NCBI GenBank assembly: GCA_030428945.1
Contig: JAUIEC010000001.1
Span: 344,438-408,437, forward strand
DNA from: Phycisphaerae bacterium
GTDB taxonomy: Bacteria; Planctomycetota; Phycisphaerae; UBA1845; Fen-1342
Length of the DNA: 64,000 nucleotides
Direction: 5' to 3'
The notes under the pieces are model-generated. The model did no database searches. It was given only the letters and a program-made list of their open reading frames with translations, and had not been told where the DNA came from. Numbering within the stretch: the stretch's first letter is position 1; each line of letters starts with the position of its first letter. Position numbers and translations under genes: made by a program. Below, in pieces: positions 15,706 through 24,397 of this stretch.

Positions 15706-18333
15706 ATGATTCCCGCCCTGATTCGAGTTGTTGTTCGTTTTCTGCTGGGGCTGCGGTATCGCATTCGGGTTCGCAATCTGCGGGCGATTGCGGCGCGGGG
15801 GCGCAGCGGGATTCTGTTCCTGCCGAATCACCCGGCTCTGATTGATCCCGTCATCGTCACCACCTGCCTGCACAAGGACTTTCACCCGCGCCCGCTGGCG
15901 GACGAGGACCAGATCAGCACGCCGCTGGCCGGCTGGGTCACGCGGCAGGTCGGCGTGCTGCCGGTGCCGGACATGGCCAAGCGCGGCGCGTCGGCTCGCG
16001 AGCAGGTGCTGGCCGTGGTCCGGTCCTGTGCCGAGGCCCTGCGGGCCGGCCAGAACATCATCCTGTATCCCTCCGGGCACCTGTACCGTTCGCGCTACGA
16101 GGATCTGCGCGGCAACAGCGCGGTGGAACTGATCCTGCAGGAGGTGCCGGACATCCGCGTCGTGCTGATTCGCACGACCGGGCTGTGGGGCAGCAGCTTC
16201 AGCTACATCGACGGACGCGTGCCGGTGCTCGGCCGCGTGCTGCGACGCCACATCGGGACGCTGCTGAAGAACCTGCTGTTCCTGACGCCGCGGCGGGACG
16301 TGACGCTCGAACTGCACGAGCCCGGAGACTTCCCGCGGGACGGCAGCCGCAACACGCAGAACGAATTCATGGAGGCCTTCTACAACGCCGACCCGCGGCC
16401 GGCGCTGCATGTGCCGTACGCCTTCTGGGGCGGGCCGCGGCGCGAACTGCCCGACCCGGAGTTCGGCGGCTTGCACGGCGATGTCTCGCAGGTGTCCGAG
16501 AGCGCCCGCAAGCTGGTCTACGATTACCTGCACGAGGCCACCGGTATCGGCGACCTGCACGATGATCAGCACCTGGCCCGCGACCTCGGCCTCGACAGTC
16601 TCGCGCGGGCCGAACTGACGCTCTGGATCGCGCGCGAGTTCGGCCACGCCGACATTCAGACCGATGCGCTCAAGTCCGTCGCCGATGTGCTGCTGGCCAC
16701 GCGCGGCGAAGCCGTCGCGGCCCGTCCGGCCGACCTGCAGCCGGTGCCGCGGGCCTGGCATGCGCCGCGCCCGTCGGCTCCGGTGGAGATTCCGCCCGGG
16801 GCAACGCTGGCCGAGGTCTTCCTGGCCCGGGCCCGGGCGCATCCCGGGGCGGCGGCGATTGCCGATCAGACCAGCGGGGTGCGGACCTATCGCGATCTGC
16901 TGACGGCGATCCACGCGCTGCGTCCGCAGATTGCCGCGCTGGAAGGTGACTGCGTCGGGATCATGCTGCCGGCGTCGGTCGGGGCGGCGGTGGCGTACCT
17001 GGCGACCATGTTCGCGGGCAAGACGCCGGTGCTGATCAACTGGACGACCGGCGTGCGCAACATCGCCCACGGACTGGAACTGACCGGGACCCGCAGGATC
17101 CTGACCGCCGGTCCGCTGCTGACGCGCCTGGCCGGACAGGGCATCGACCTCGAGCAGTTGGGCGACTGCTTCGTGCAACTCGAGCACCTCGGCGCGCGGC
17201 TCGGCCGGTGGGACAAGCTCAAGGCCGCCCTGGCCGCCCGTTTCGCGAACGGTGGCCTGGCCCGCGCCGCGGTCAGCGAGACGGCGGCCATCCTGTTCAC
17301 CAGCGGGTCCGAGGCGCTGCCCAAGGCCGTGCCGCTGCGTCATCAGAACCTGCTGGCCAACGCCCGCGACGTGATCGCGACGGTCACGATCCGGCAGGAT
17401 GATGTCATGCTGGGCTTCCTGCCGCCGTTCCACTCGTTCGGGCTGGCGGTCAACCTGATCCTGCCGCTGGTGGCCGGGCTGCGGGTCTGCTTCCACACCA
17501 ATCCGACCGAGGGCTGGATGCTGGCGGCCCTGGCCGAGGCGTACCGCGCAACGGTCATGCTGGGCACGCCGACGTTCATGAACGGCATCGCCCGCGTGGC
17601 CCGCCCGGGGCAGCTTGATACCCTGCGACTGGCCGTGACCGGGGCCGAGTCGTGCCCGCCGCGGGTCTACCAGTTGCTGGCCCAGCGCTGCCCGAACGCG
17701 AAGGTGCTGGAGGGCTACGGGATCACCGAGTGTTCGCCGATCGTCTCGGTCAACAGCGACACCGATCCGCGGCCGCATTCGATCGGGCGCGTGCTGCCGT
17801 CGCTGGAGCACATCATCGTGCACCCGGAGACGCTCGAAGAGGTGGCCACGGGGCAGACCGGTCTGCTGCTGGTGCGCGGGCCGAGCATCTTCGCGGGCTA
17901 CCTGGGTGAAGCGCCGGATCCGTTCGTGCGGGCGGCCGGGAAGGTCTGGTACCGGACGGGCGACCTGGTGTCGGAAGGGGAGGATGGTTTTCTGGATTTC
18001 CGCGGGCGGCTGAAGCGGTTCGTCAAGCTCGGGGGCGAGATGATCTCGCTGCCGGCGATCGAGAACGTGCTGGCCGAGCACTACCCGGCCGGTGAGGAGG
18101 GGCCGCGGATTGCGATCGAGGCTTCGGATTCCGAGGAGCATCCGGAGATCGTGCTGTTCGCGACCGAACCGGCCGACCGGGCGGCGGTCAACCGCCTGAT
18201 CCGCGACGCGCACCTGTCGCCGCTGCACAACGTCAGTCGCGTGGTGCGGGTCGCGGAGATTCCGGTGCTGGGGACCGGCAAGACGAACTACCGCGAACTG
18301 AAGAAGCTGCTGGTCGCGGAGGCGGCCGGATGA
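15706..18333 (+). CDS. Acyltransferase - acyl carrier domain - acyl ligase fusion (Aas-like)
   Basis: An 875-residue, three-domain lipid enzyme. Residues 1-215 are a PlsC-type acyltransferase with NHPALID (N41-D47, the HX4D motif) and a YPSGHLYRS acceptor motif. Residues about 265-335 look like an acyl carrier domain with the phosphopantetheine site GLDSL (S298). Residues 365-875 are an AMP-forming ligase with FTSGSEALPK (531-540), EGYGITECSP and YRTGDLV. E. coli Aas joins acyltransferase and ligase to repair lysophospholipids; the internal carrier domain here is an extra feature. The downstream LplT-like gene overlaps by four bases, the classic partner. It should work at the inner membrane, reacylating lysophospholipid. 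Confidence 0.88.
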   Translation: MIPALIRVVVRFLLGLRYRIRVRNLRAIAARGRSGILFLPNHPALIDPVIVTTCLHKDFHPRPLADEDQISTPLAGWVTRQVGVLPVPDMAKRGASAREQVLAVVRSCAEALRAGQNIILYPSGHLYRSRYEDLRGNSAVELILQEVPDIRVVLIRTTGLWGSSFSYIDGRVPVLGRVLRRHIGTLLKNLLFLTPRRDVTLELHEPGDFPRDGSRNTQNEFMEAFYNADPRPALHVPYAFWGGPRRELPDPEFGGLHGDVSQVSESARKLVYDYLHEATGIGDLHDDQHLARDLGLDSLARAELTLWIAREFGHADIQTDALKSVADVLLATRGEAVAARPADLQPVPRAWHAPRPSAPVEIPPGATLAEVFLARARAHPGAAAIADQTSGVRTYRDLLTAIHALRPQIAALEGDCVGIMLPASVGAAVAYLATMFAGKTPVLINWTTGVRNIAHGLELTGTRRILTAGPLLTRLAGQGIDLEQLGDCFVQLEHLGARLGRWDKLKAALAARFANGGLARAAVSETAAILFTSGSEALPKAVPLRHQNLLANARDVIATVTIRQDDVMLGFLPPFHSFGLAVNLILPLVAGLRVCFHTNPTEGWMLAALAEAYRATVMLGTPTFMNGIARVARPGQLDTLRLAVTGAESCPPRVYQLLAQRCPNAKVLEGYGITECSPIVSVNSDTDPRPHSIGRVLPSLEHIIVHPETLEEVATGQTGLLLVRGPSIFAGYLGEAPDPFVRAAGKVWYRTGDLVSEGEDGFLDFRGRLKRFVKLGGEMISLPAIENVLAEHYPAGEEGPRIAIEASDSEEHPEIVLFATEPADRAAVNRLIRDAHLSPLHNVSRVVRVAEIPVLGTGKTNYRELKKLLVAEAAG

Positions 18334-19673
18334 AGCATCGCCTGTGGAACCGCGGTTTCGTCGGGCTGGGTCTGACCCAGTTCCTGGGGGCGGCGAACGA
18401 CAACGTATTGAAGTTCGTGCTGATGATCATGGCGCTGGAGGGTGGCGTCTGGGCGTATCGGCTGGGCGCGGGCGGGCAGGGTCTGATCTCGTTCCTGTTC
18501 GTGGTGCCGTTCCTGGTGCTGAGCGGGTACGCCGGGACGCTGAACGATCGCGTCAGCAAGAGTCGCGTGACGGTCTGGATGAAGGTCCTCGAAGTCCCGA
18601 TCGTGCTGATCGCGGGGATCGGCTTTTACCTGCAGAACCTGTGGGTCACGCTCGGGGCGTTGTTCCTGCTGACCACGCAGAGCACGTTCTTCGGGCCGGC
18701 CAAGTACGGCATGATTCCGGAACTGGTCGGCGAGGAGAAGCTCAGCAAGGCCAACGGCCTGATCAGCATGACGACGAACCTGGCGGTGATTCTGGGGACC
18801 TACATCGGCGGGGTCGTCAGCGATCGCTACTGCCCGCCGGACCAGGAGGTCCCGCAGGTTGCGGAGGCCTGGCTGCCGCTGCTGGTGATGGGCGTCATCG
18901 CGGTGCTGGGCGTCGGGGCGGCCCTGCTGTTGCCGAAGCTGCCGACCGGGGACCGGACGGTGCCGTTCGAGTGGAATCCGTTCAGCACGTACATCGTCGC
19001 GTGTCGCGAGATGGCCCGCGGGCCGCTGCTGATGGTCGTGATCACCTGGGCGTTCTTCTACTTCTTCGCCGGGCTCGCGCTGCTGATCATCCCGGAATAC
19101 AAGGCCGTGCTGGGCATCACCGGCGAGGAATCCAGCCGGATCCTCGGCGGACTCGCCCTGGCGATCGGGATCGGCTCGGCCGTGGCCGGCTACCTGTCGG
19201 GTAACCGGATCGAACCGCGGATGGTGCCGCTGGGTGCGGCCGGCTTATGCGTCAGTTTCCTGCTGCTGGGGACGATCACGCCGACCTATACGAACGTCTT
19301 CGTGCTGATTGCCTCGGCCGGTTTCTTCGCAGGGTTCTACATCGTGCCGCTGCTGGCGCTGATCCAGAAGCTGAGTCCGCCCGACGAACGCGGACGATAC
19401 ATCGCGACGTCGAACGCGATCTCGTTCACGTTCCTGGCGCTGGCCTCGGCCCTGTACTGGGTGATTCGCGGCCCGTTCGGCGATCAGCCGCAGAAGATCT
19501 TCCTGCTGGCGGCCGTGCTGCTGCTGATCGGGGCCGCGGTTCTGCTGTTCGGGCTGCGCGGAATCGTCCTGTTGCGGGGAGAGGGAACAGGGAACGGGGA
19601 GCCTGAGAAGGGAACAGGGAACAGGGAGTCTGAGAAGGGAACAGGGAACAGGGAACAGGGGGGGGAGGCGTAG
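18330..19673 (+). CDS. LplT-like lysophospholipid transporter (MFS)
   Basis: A 447-residue major-facilitator protein with about 12 membrane helices. The start overlaps the ligase stop by four bases (ATGA). LplT-like features are FVGLGLTQFLGAANDNVLKF near the N-terminus, then STFFGPAKYGMIPELVGEEKLSKANGL and VILGTYIGGVVSDRY. With the upstream fusion it forms the flip-and-reacylate pair for lysophospholipids. The last 30 residues (GEGTGNGEPEKGTGNRESE...) are not part of the family: they are encoded by the GGGAACA short tandem repeat at 19582-19661, which seems to have replaced or extended the natural C-terminus. Confidence 0.88.
   Translation: MKHRLWNRGFVGLGLTQFLGAANDNVLKFVLMIMALEGGVWAYRLGAGGQGLISFLFVVPFLVLSGYAGTLNDRVSKSRVTVWMKVLEVPIVLIAGIGFYLQNLWVTLGALFLLTTQSTFFGPAKYGMIPELVGEEKLSKANGLISMTTNLAVILGTYIGGVVSDRYCPPDQEVPQVAEAWLPLLVMGVIAVLGVGAALLLPKLPTGDRTVPFEWNPFSTYIVACREMARGPLLMVVITWAFFYFFAGLALLIIPEYKAVLGITGEESSRILGGLALAIGIGSAVAGYLSGNRIEPRMVPLGAAGLCVSFLLLGTITPTYTNVFVLIASAGFFAGFYIVPLLALIQKLSPPDERGRYIATSNAISFTFLALASALYWVIRGPFGDQPQKIFLLAAVLLLIGAAVLLFGLRGIVLLRGEGTGNGEPEKGTGNRESEKGTGNREQGGEA
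19582..19661 (+). repeat. GGGAACA heptamer array inside a coding 3' end
   Basis: Tandem and near-tandem GGGAACA units, broken by GGGGAGCCTGAGAA and GGGAGTCTGAGAA spacers, run through the last codons of the transporter gene. They give a repeated KGTGNRE peptide before the stop at 19671. The spacing gives a larger repeat of about 28 bases. Confidence 0.8.
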
Positions 19674-19722
19674 GTCGGCGCGACGTTTGACTCGTCTCTG
19701 CCGTCGTTACCCATTCACGCTT

Positions 19723-20634
19723 TCACTCATTCACTTTTTCACTGCGCCCGGGGCGCCGATCGCGGAAGCTGGCGTGGCAGCTTCGGCAGGATGCGCGGAC
19801 GGATTCGAACTGCGTGGTGGTCGCCTTCCGGTCGCCGGTCTTCAGCGCGTCCGCGAAGGCCTGCGCGGTCTTCAGGCTGTCGGCCAGTTCCTTGCGGAAG
19901 CGTTGCTGGTCCGCCTGCGGGGCGCGTGGCTCCGGGCGGATCGCCTGCAGTTGTTCCCGCAACTGCCTGGCGAGGTGGGCCGCGTCGAGGTCCGGCGCGT
20001 CCGGGGTCGGCCGCCACTCGGTGCGGCGCAGGTGATCGAGGCTTTCGAAGACGCGGTCGAGTTCGACCATCTGCCCGACCAGCGTCGTCGGCCGGGCGCG
20101 GCTCGGGAACGTCTCGGTGCCGGCCAGCACCTCACCCGACAAGGGGGTGGCGGCGCGAACCGCCTCGTACAGGCCGGCGTAGCGCGGCGAGGTTCCAGCC
20201 GTTTCGAGCAGGGCGACACCCTCGGTCGGGCTCAGCCGGCCGAGCGCGACCAGCGTCGCGGCTGAGACGGCCGGGCTGCGGTGCCGACCGTGCAGGCAAT
20301 GGACATAGACTGGTCCGGGAAGCTGGGTGACGACCCGGGCGCAGCTTCGCAGACGCTCGGGCGAGATCCCGTCGTAGCTGATCGGCAGGTGCACGTAGCG
20401 CAGGCCGTGCCGGGCGGCCGGTTCGACCGCGGGCAGGGCACCGTCGACCGCGATGATGGTCTGCACGCCACTGCGGGCGAGGGCGGCGAAGTCCGCGTCG
20501 GTCCGCGGGGCCGAGCCGTTGATGACGGCACCGTCGGCCAGCACGATGACGTTCTGCAGGTTCGTTCCCGCCAGGGCGGCGGGCGGCGGATCGATCGGGA
20601 ACCAGAACACAAGTGTCAGCAGAGGGATGAACAT
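19723..20634 (-). CDS. Periplasmic tyrosine-phosphatase-like protein fused to cytochrome c'-like domain
   Basis: A 303-residue exported protein. The N-terminus (MFIPLLTLVFWFPI) is a short signal or anchor. Residues about 25-150 form a dual-specificity phosphatase-like domain with the catalytic loop VHCLHGRHRS (C113-x5-R119) and a candidate general acid D88. Residues about 180-300 are helical and end with the heme-attachment motif CRSCH (283-287), near the C-terminus as in cytochrome c' proteins. Heme attachment requires export, so the phosphatase domain would also be outside the cytoplasm. The pairing is unusual; phosphatase activity and heme binding are inferred from motifs. The gene converges on the transporter gene. 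Confidence 0.75.
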   Translation of the reverse strand: MFIPLLTLVFWFPIDPPPAALAGTNLQNVIVLADGAVINGSAPRTDADFAALARSGVQTIIAVDGALPAVEPAARHGLRYVHLPISYDGISPERLRSCARVVTQLPGPVYVHCLHGRHRSPAVSAATLVALGRLSPTEGVALLETAGTSPRYAGLYEAVRAATPLSGEVLAGTETFPSRARPTTLVGQMVELDRVFESLDHLRRTEWRPTPDAPDLDAAHLARQLREQLQAIRPEPRAPQADQQRFRKELADSLKTAQAFADALKTGDRKATTTQFESVRASCRSCHASFRDRRPGRSEKVNE

Positions 20635-20769
20635 TCGAAGAATGATACGTGCAGCAGCCGGATCGCGGCCAGTTGCCCGTCTTTCCAGGCGCCACGTGGT
20701 TCGGGGCGACGGTTGCGGCCGGGCAGGGCGGCCACTATAACGAGCGCTGGTGGCGAGGAGTTTCCAGGT

Positions 20770-21699
20770 TTGTCGAGCGTATCTCCGGCATCAGCAGGGA
20801 TTTATCGAAGTCCCGGCGAAGTTCTCGGCAGTGGCTGGCGGCATCGCCACCTGATCTTCCGCCTCGCTCGACGCGAAATCGAAGCCCGCTACCGCGGCTC
20901 GCTGCTGGGCATCGCCTGGACCGTTCTGATCCCGCTGCTGCTGCTGGCCGTCTACACGTTCGTCTTCTCGATTGTCTTCCAGGCCCGCTGGAATCCGCCG
21001 CCCGCACCGCCGGCGGCCGTGGCCGCGACCACGCAACCTGCCGAGGCGGCGGAGGAGGCTGCCCCGCCGCAGGATCTGCGGACGCGGATGAGCAGCAGTC
21101 GGGGCGGGTTCGCGCTGATCCTGTTCAGCGGCCTGGTGGTCTTCAACCTGTTTGCCGAGTGCGTGAACCGGGCCCCGAGCCTGGTCCGTTCGGTGCCGAC
21201 CTATGTCACCAAGGTGGTGTTTCCGCTCGAGGGGCTGGCGTGGGTGGCGTTGCTGGTCTCGGGCTTCAACGCGCTGGTGAGCGGGCTGGTGCTGATGGCC
21301 GGGTACGTGGTGCTGTACGGCCTGCCGCCGTTGACGCTGCTGGGGCTGCCGCTGGTGCTGCTGCCGATGATCCTGCTGACGCTCGGGCTGACCTGGTTCC
21401 TGGCGTCGCTGGGGGTCTATCTGCGCGACCTGGAGCAGTTCGTTCCGGTGTTGACGACGATCCTGATGTTCATGTCGCCGATCTTCTATCCGCTCGAGCG
21501 GATTCCGGCCGCGATCCTGCCGGTCTTTCGGTTGAATCCGCTGGCGGCGACGGTCGAGGCGACCCGCGGTGTGCTGTTCTGGGGGCACTGGCCGGACTGG
21601 GGCTGGCTGCTGGTGCAGACGGTGCTGGCGTTCCTGATCGCGTGGCTGGGGTACATGTGGTTCGCCAAGACCCGCAAGGGGTTCGCCGATGTCCTCTGA
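20770..21699 (+). CDS. wzm: ABC polysaccharide exporter permease (Wzm-like)
   Basis: A 309-residue membrane subunit of an ABC exporter for O-antigen or other surface glycans. The start is set at TTG 20770, which has GAGGAG nine bases upstream and puts the typical N-terminal amphipathic region (HLIFRLARREIEARYRGSLLGIAW) near the start. Six helices follow, with LFSGLVVFNLFAECVNRAPSLVRSVPTYVTKVVFPLEGLAWVALL and PVLTTILMFMSPIFYPLERIP, hallmark Wzm/TagG segments. An Ala/Pro/Glu-rich insert of about 35 residues lies between helices 1 and 2 and is not usual. The stop overlaps the wzt start by 11 bases. Confidence 0.88.
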   Translation: MSSVSPASAGIYRSPGEVLGSGWRHRHLIFRLARREIEARYRGSLLGIAWTVLIPLLLLAVYTFVFSIVFQARWNPPPAPPAAVAATTQPAEAAEEAAPPQDLRTRMSSSRGGFALILFSGLVVFNLFAECVNRAPSLVRSVPTYVTKVVFPLEGLAWVALLVSGFNALVSGLVLMAGYVVLYGLPPLTLLGLPLVLLPMILLTLGLTWFLASLGVYLRDLEQFVPVLTTILMFMSPIFYPLERIPAAILPVFRLNPLAATVEATRGVLFWGHWPDWGWLLVQTVLAFLIAWLGYMWFAKTRKGFADVL

Positions 21700-22948
21700 G
21701 CCGATGATCTGGGCCCGGGGTCTGGGGAAGGCGTACCACGTCTACCGCCAGCCGCTGGACCGGCTCAAGCAGATGCTGTGGCGCGGGCGGCGGACGTTCT
21801 ACGACGAGTTCTGGGCCCTGCGCGGGGTGGATTTCGACGTGCAGCGGGGCGAGACGGTCGGGATCGTCGGCCGGAACGGGGCCGGCAAGTCGACGCTGCT
21901 GCAGTTGCTGTGCGGGACGGTGCATCCGACCGAGGGGCAGTTGCACGTGGCGGGTCGGCTGGCGCCGCTGCTGGAGCTGGGGGCGGGTTTCAACCCGGAG
22001 TTCACGGGTCGCGAGAACGTCTTTCTGAACGCGGCGGTGCTGGGCGTTCCGGATCGCGAGATCCGGTCGCGGTTCGAGCTGATCGAGTCGTTCGCGGGGA
22101 TCGGTGACTTCATTGATCAGCCGGTGCGGACGTATTCGAGCGGGATGCAGGCCCGGCTGGCGTTCGCGGTGGCGATTCACACCGACCCGGACGTGCTGAT
22201 CGTGGACGAGATCCTCGCGGTGGGGGACGCGGCGTTTCAGCGCAAGTGCGTGGCGCGGTTCTTCGAACTGCGTGATTCGGGCTGCACGGTTCTGTTCGTT
22301 TCGCACGACCCGTACCTGGTCAAGACGATCTGTCAGCGGGCCCTGTACCTGCGGAACGGGGAGAAGGTGGCGTTCGGTCCGGCCGACGAGGTGGTGGACC
22401 GGTACACGCTGGAACTGGAGCAGGCGGAGGCACCGGCCGCGGCGGCGCCGGCGGCAGCGGCTCCGGCGGAGGCTGACCAGCAGGCCCTGTTCCGGTTTCC
22501 GCTGGTGCGTTTGGAGCGGCGTGACGGGACGGAGATCGAGGACCGGATCGAGAGCGGGGCGGATGTGCAGTTGCGGGTGCGGTACGAGGCGCTCGGTGAT
22601 GACTTGCCCGAAAAGTGCTGTTTCGTGTTTAATCTCAAGCGGCACGATGATTTCTACGTCTGCGGCACCACGACGTTGATGGATGGCTACGAGGCGTTCC
22701 CGGTTCAGTCCGAAGGCGAAGTGCTGATCCGGTTTCCGCGTCTGCGACTGCTGGCGGGTTCCTACCGGTGGCGGGTGGCGATCAATGACCAGGTGGGCGT
22801 GGCGGTCCTGGGCGAAGCGTCGCATCGCTGTCCGTTCCAGGTCGTTGACCGCTTCCAGGCGCATGGTCTGATCGACCTGCCGCGGGCGTGGGTGGTCAAT
22901 GGGCAGGCGCTCGACGCCGGGCGGTCGTTCGGAGAACAGCATGATTGA
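21689..22948 (+). CDS. wzt: ABC polysaccharide exporter ATPase with C-terminal carbohydrate-binding domain (Wzt-like)
   Basis: A 419-residue ATPase partnering Wzm. Walker A is GIVGRNGAGKSTLL, the signature YSSGMQARLAFAVA and Walker B DVLIVDEILAVGD, with ELGAGFNPEFTGRENV between them, diagnostic of the Wzt/TagH group. An Ala/Pro linker at about 248-262 leads to a beta-rich C-terminal domain (about 270-400: VRLERRDGTEIEDRIESGADVQLRVRYEA...CFVFNLKRHDDFYVCGTTTL) like the Wzt-C jelly roll that recognises the modified non-reducing end of the glycan. This suggests that export depends on a terminal cap, perhaps added by the next gene. Confidence 0.92.
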   Translation: MSSEPMIWARGLGKAYHVYRQPLDRLKQMLWRGRRTFYDEFWALRGVDFDVQRGETVGIVGRNGAGKSTLLQLLCGTVHPTEGQLHVAGRLAPLLELGAGFNPEFTGRENVFLNAAVLGVPDREIRSRFELIESFAGIGDFIDQPVRTYSSGMQARLAFAVAIHTDPDVLIVDEILAVGDAAFQRKCVARFFELRDSGCTVLFVSHDPYLVKTICQRALYLRNGEKVAFGPADEVVDRYTLELEQAEAPAAAAPAAAAPAEADQQALFRFPLVRLERRDGTEIEDRIESGADVQLRVRYEALGDDLPEKCCFVFNLKRHDDFYVCGTTTLMDGYEAFPVQSEGEVLIRFPRLRLLAGSYRWRVAINDQVGVAVLGEASHRCPFQVVDRFQAHGLIDLPRAWVVNGQALDAGRSFGEQHD

Positions 22949-24395
22949 GCGGCTCGCCTTTGACGGCGATGCAGTCTACAACGCGATCGAGGCGTCCAGT
23001 CACCTGGCGCGGTACGCGATCGCCCGCCCGTTCTGCCAGGGACGCCGTGTGCTGGACATCGCCTGCGGACAGGGCTACGGCTCGTACTTCATGAAACAGC
23101 ACTGGGGGGCGGCGTCGGTCGAAGGCGTCGACGTCGCCGGGGACGCGGTGGCCGCGGCCCGCGGCATGTTCTCGGGCGAGGGGATCCGCTACCACTGCCA
23201 TGCGGCCGAGCGGATTGACGAGTTGTTCGAGCCGGCCGGCTTCGACCTGATCGTCTGTCTCGAGACGATCGAACATGTCGACGACGCCCAGGTGCTGCTG
23301 GAGACGCTCCACCGGCACCTGCGTCCGGGTGGCAGCGTGATCGTCTCGTGTCCGAACGACTACTGGTACTACCCGACCGACGAGCAGGGCAATCCGTTCC
23401 ACACCCGCAAGTTCCGTTTCGACGAGTTCCGGGCCCTGGCCGAGCAGGTGCTGGGCCCGGCCGCGATGTTCATGTACGGCACGCCGGTCAGCGGGTTCGC
23501 GAATCTGCCGATCGAGGATCGTCGTCTGCATCCGGGCGGAGACGTGCGTGGTCCGATCGCGATTCAGCACGGCACGCGGCTGGAAGACATCGAGATGCTG
23601 CCGACCGACGAGCGGGTCGACCAGCGGAACTGCAGCTATTTCGTGGGCGTCTGGACGGCGGATGCCGAGGCGGTTCGCGAAGCGACCGTGATCTTTCCCT
23701 GTTCGATGAACGCCAGCGCACCGGCTTCGGGCCACGAGAACGTGACCCACCTGCAGGCCGAGGTGATCAGCGCCCGCACCGAACTGTTCGAGACCCGGGC
23801 GAACCTGGCCTGGATGACCGGTCGGGCCCGCAAGTACGAGGACCTGGTCACCCGCCACCAGGAGGAGGAGCGTTCCCGCCAGGCCGAGGCGGAGGCGCGT
23901 CAGGCCGAGGCGGAAGCGCGCCTGGCGGCCGAGCAGGCCCGACTGGAGGAGCAGCGGGTTCGCCTGGAGGAGCAGCAGGCCAGGCGGAAGGAGCAGTCCG
24001 AGGATGGTGAGGGCACGCACGAGATGCGTGTGCTGGGTCTGCGGGCGGCCGGCTTTCACCACGAGAACGAGTTCCTCAAGGCGGAACTGCGGACCGCGCA
24101 ATACGAGATGAAGAAGCTGGAGCAGGAGGCCCAACTGGTTCGCCAGGAGATCGACCAGTTGCGGACCGACCGGCACCGGATGGCCGAGGGTGACGATCTG
24201 CAGCGTGCGCTGCTGGAGGCGCAGGAGAGCCTGGCGGCCGTGCGGCGTGAACTGCACGAGGAGCGGAGCGCCCGCGAGGTGCAGACGGCCGAGGTGGCGG
24301 ACTGGCAGCGTCGGATTGAGAACATGGACCGCGTGAAGCGCTTCATTCCCGGCTGGGCCCGGGGCGGGCTGAAGCGCATCCTGCACTGGAAGTAG
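22941..24395 (+). CDS. SAM methyltransferase with long C-terminal coiled coil (glycan-capping candidate)
   Basis: A 484-residue protein whose ATG overlaps the wzt stop by eight bases and has GGAGAAC upstream. Residues 1-220 are a class I methyltransferase: VLDIACGQGYGSYF (37-50), a VEGVDVAG acidic loop, and FDLIVCLETIEHVDDAQ. Residues about 250-465 are a long, Glu/Arg/Gln-rich coiled coil with heptads (ARQAEAEARLAAEQARLEEQRVRLEEQQARR). This is the layout of WbdD-type chain terminators, where a coiled coil acts as a molecular ruler and the methyltransferase caps the O-antigen; WbdD also has a kinase domain, absent here. The role is inferred from this likeness and from the Wzt tail. Confidence 0.8.
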   Translation: MIERLAFDGDAVYNAIEASSHLARYAIARPFCQGRRVLDIACGQGYGSYFMKQHWGAASVEGVDVAGDAVAAARGMFSGEGIRYHCHAAERIDELFEPAGFDLIVCLETIEHVDDAQVLLETLHRHLRPGGSVIVSCPNDYWYYPTDEQGNPFHTRKFRFDEFRALAEQVLGPAAMFMYGTPVSGFANLPIEDRRLHPGGDVRGPIAIQHGTRLEDIEMLPTDERVDQRNCSYFVGVWTADAEAVREATVIFPCSMNASAPASGHENVTHLQAEVISARTELFETRANLAWMTGRARKYEDLVTRHQEEERSRQAEAEARQAEAEARLAAEQARLEEQRVRLEEQQARRKEQSEDGEGTHEMRVLGLRAAGFHHENEFLKAELRTAQYEMKKLEQEAQLVRQEIDQLRTDRHRMAEGDDLQRALLEAQESLAAVRRELHEERSAREVQTAEVADWQRRIENMDRVKRFIPGWARGGLKRILHWK

Positions 24396-24397
24396 GC

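Noticed and set aside
15535..18228. 897-residue frame opposite the acyl ligase fusion
   Set aside because: Antisense shadow rich in Arg, Gln, His and Gly; the plus strand carries the conserved enzyme motifs.
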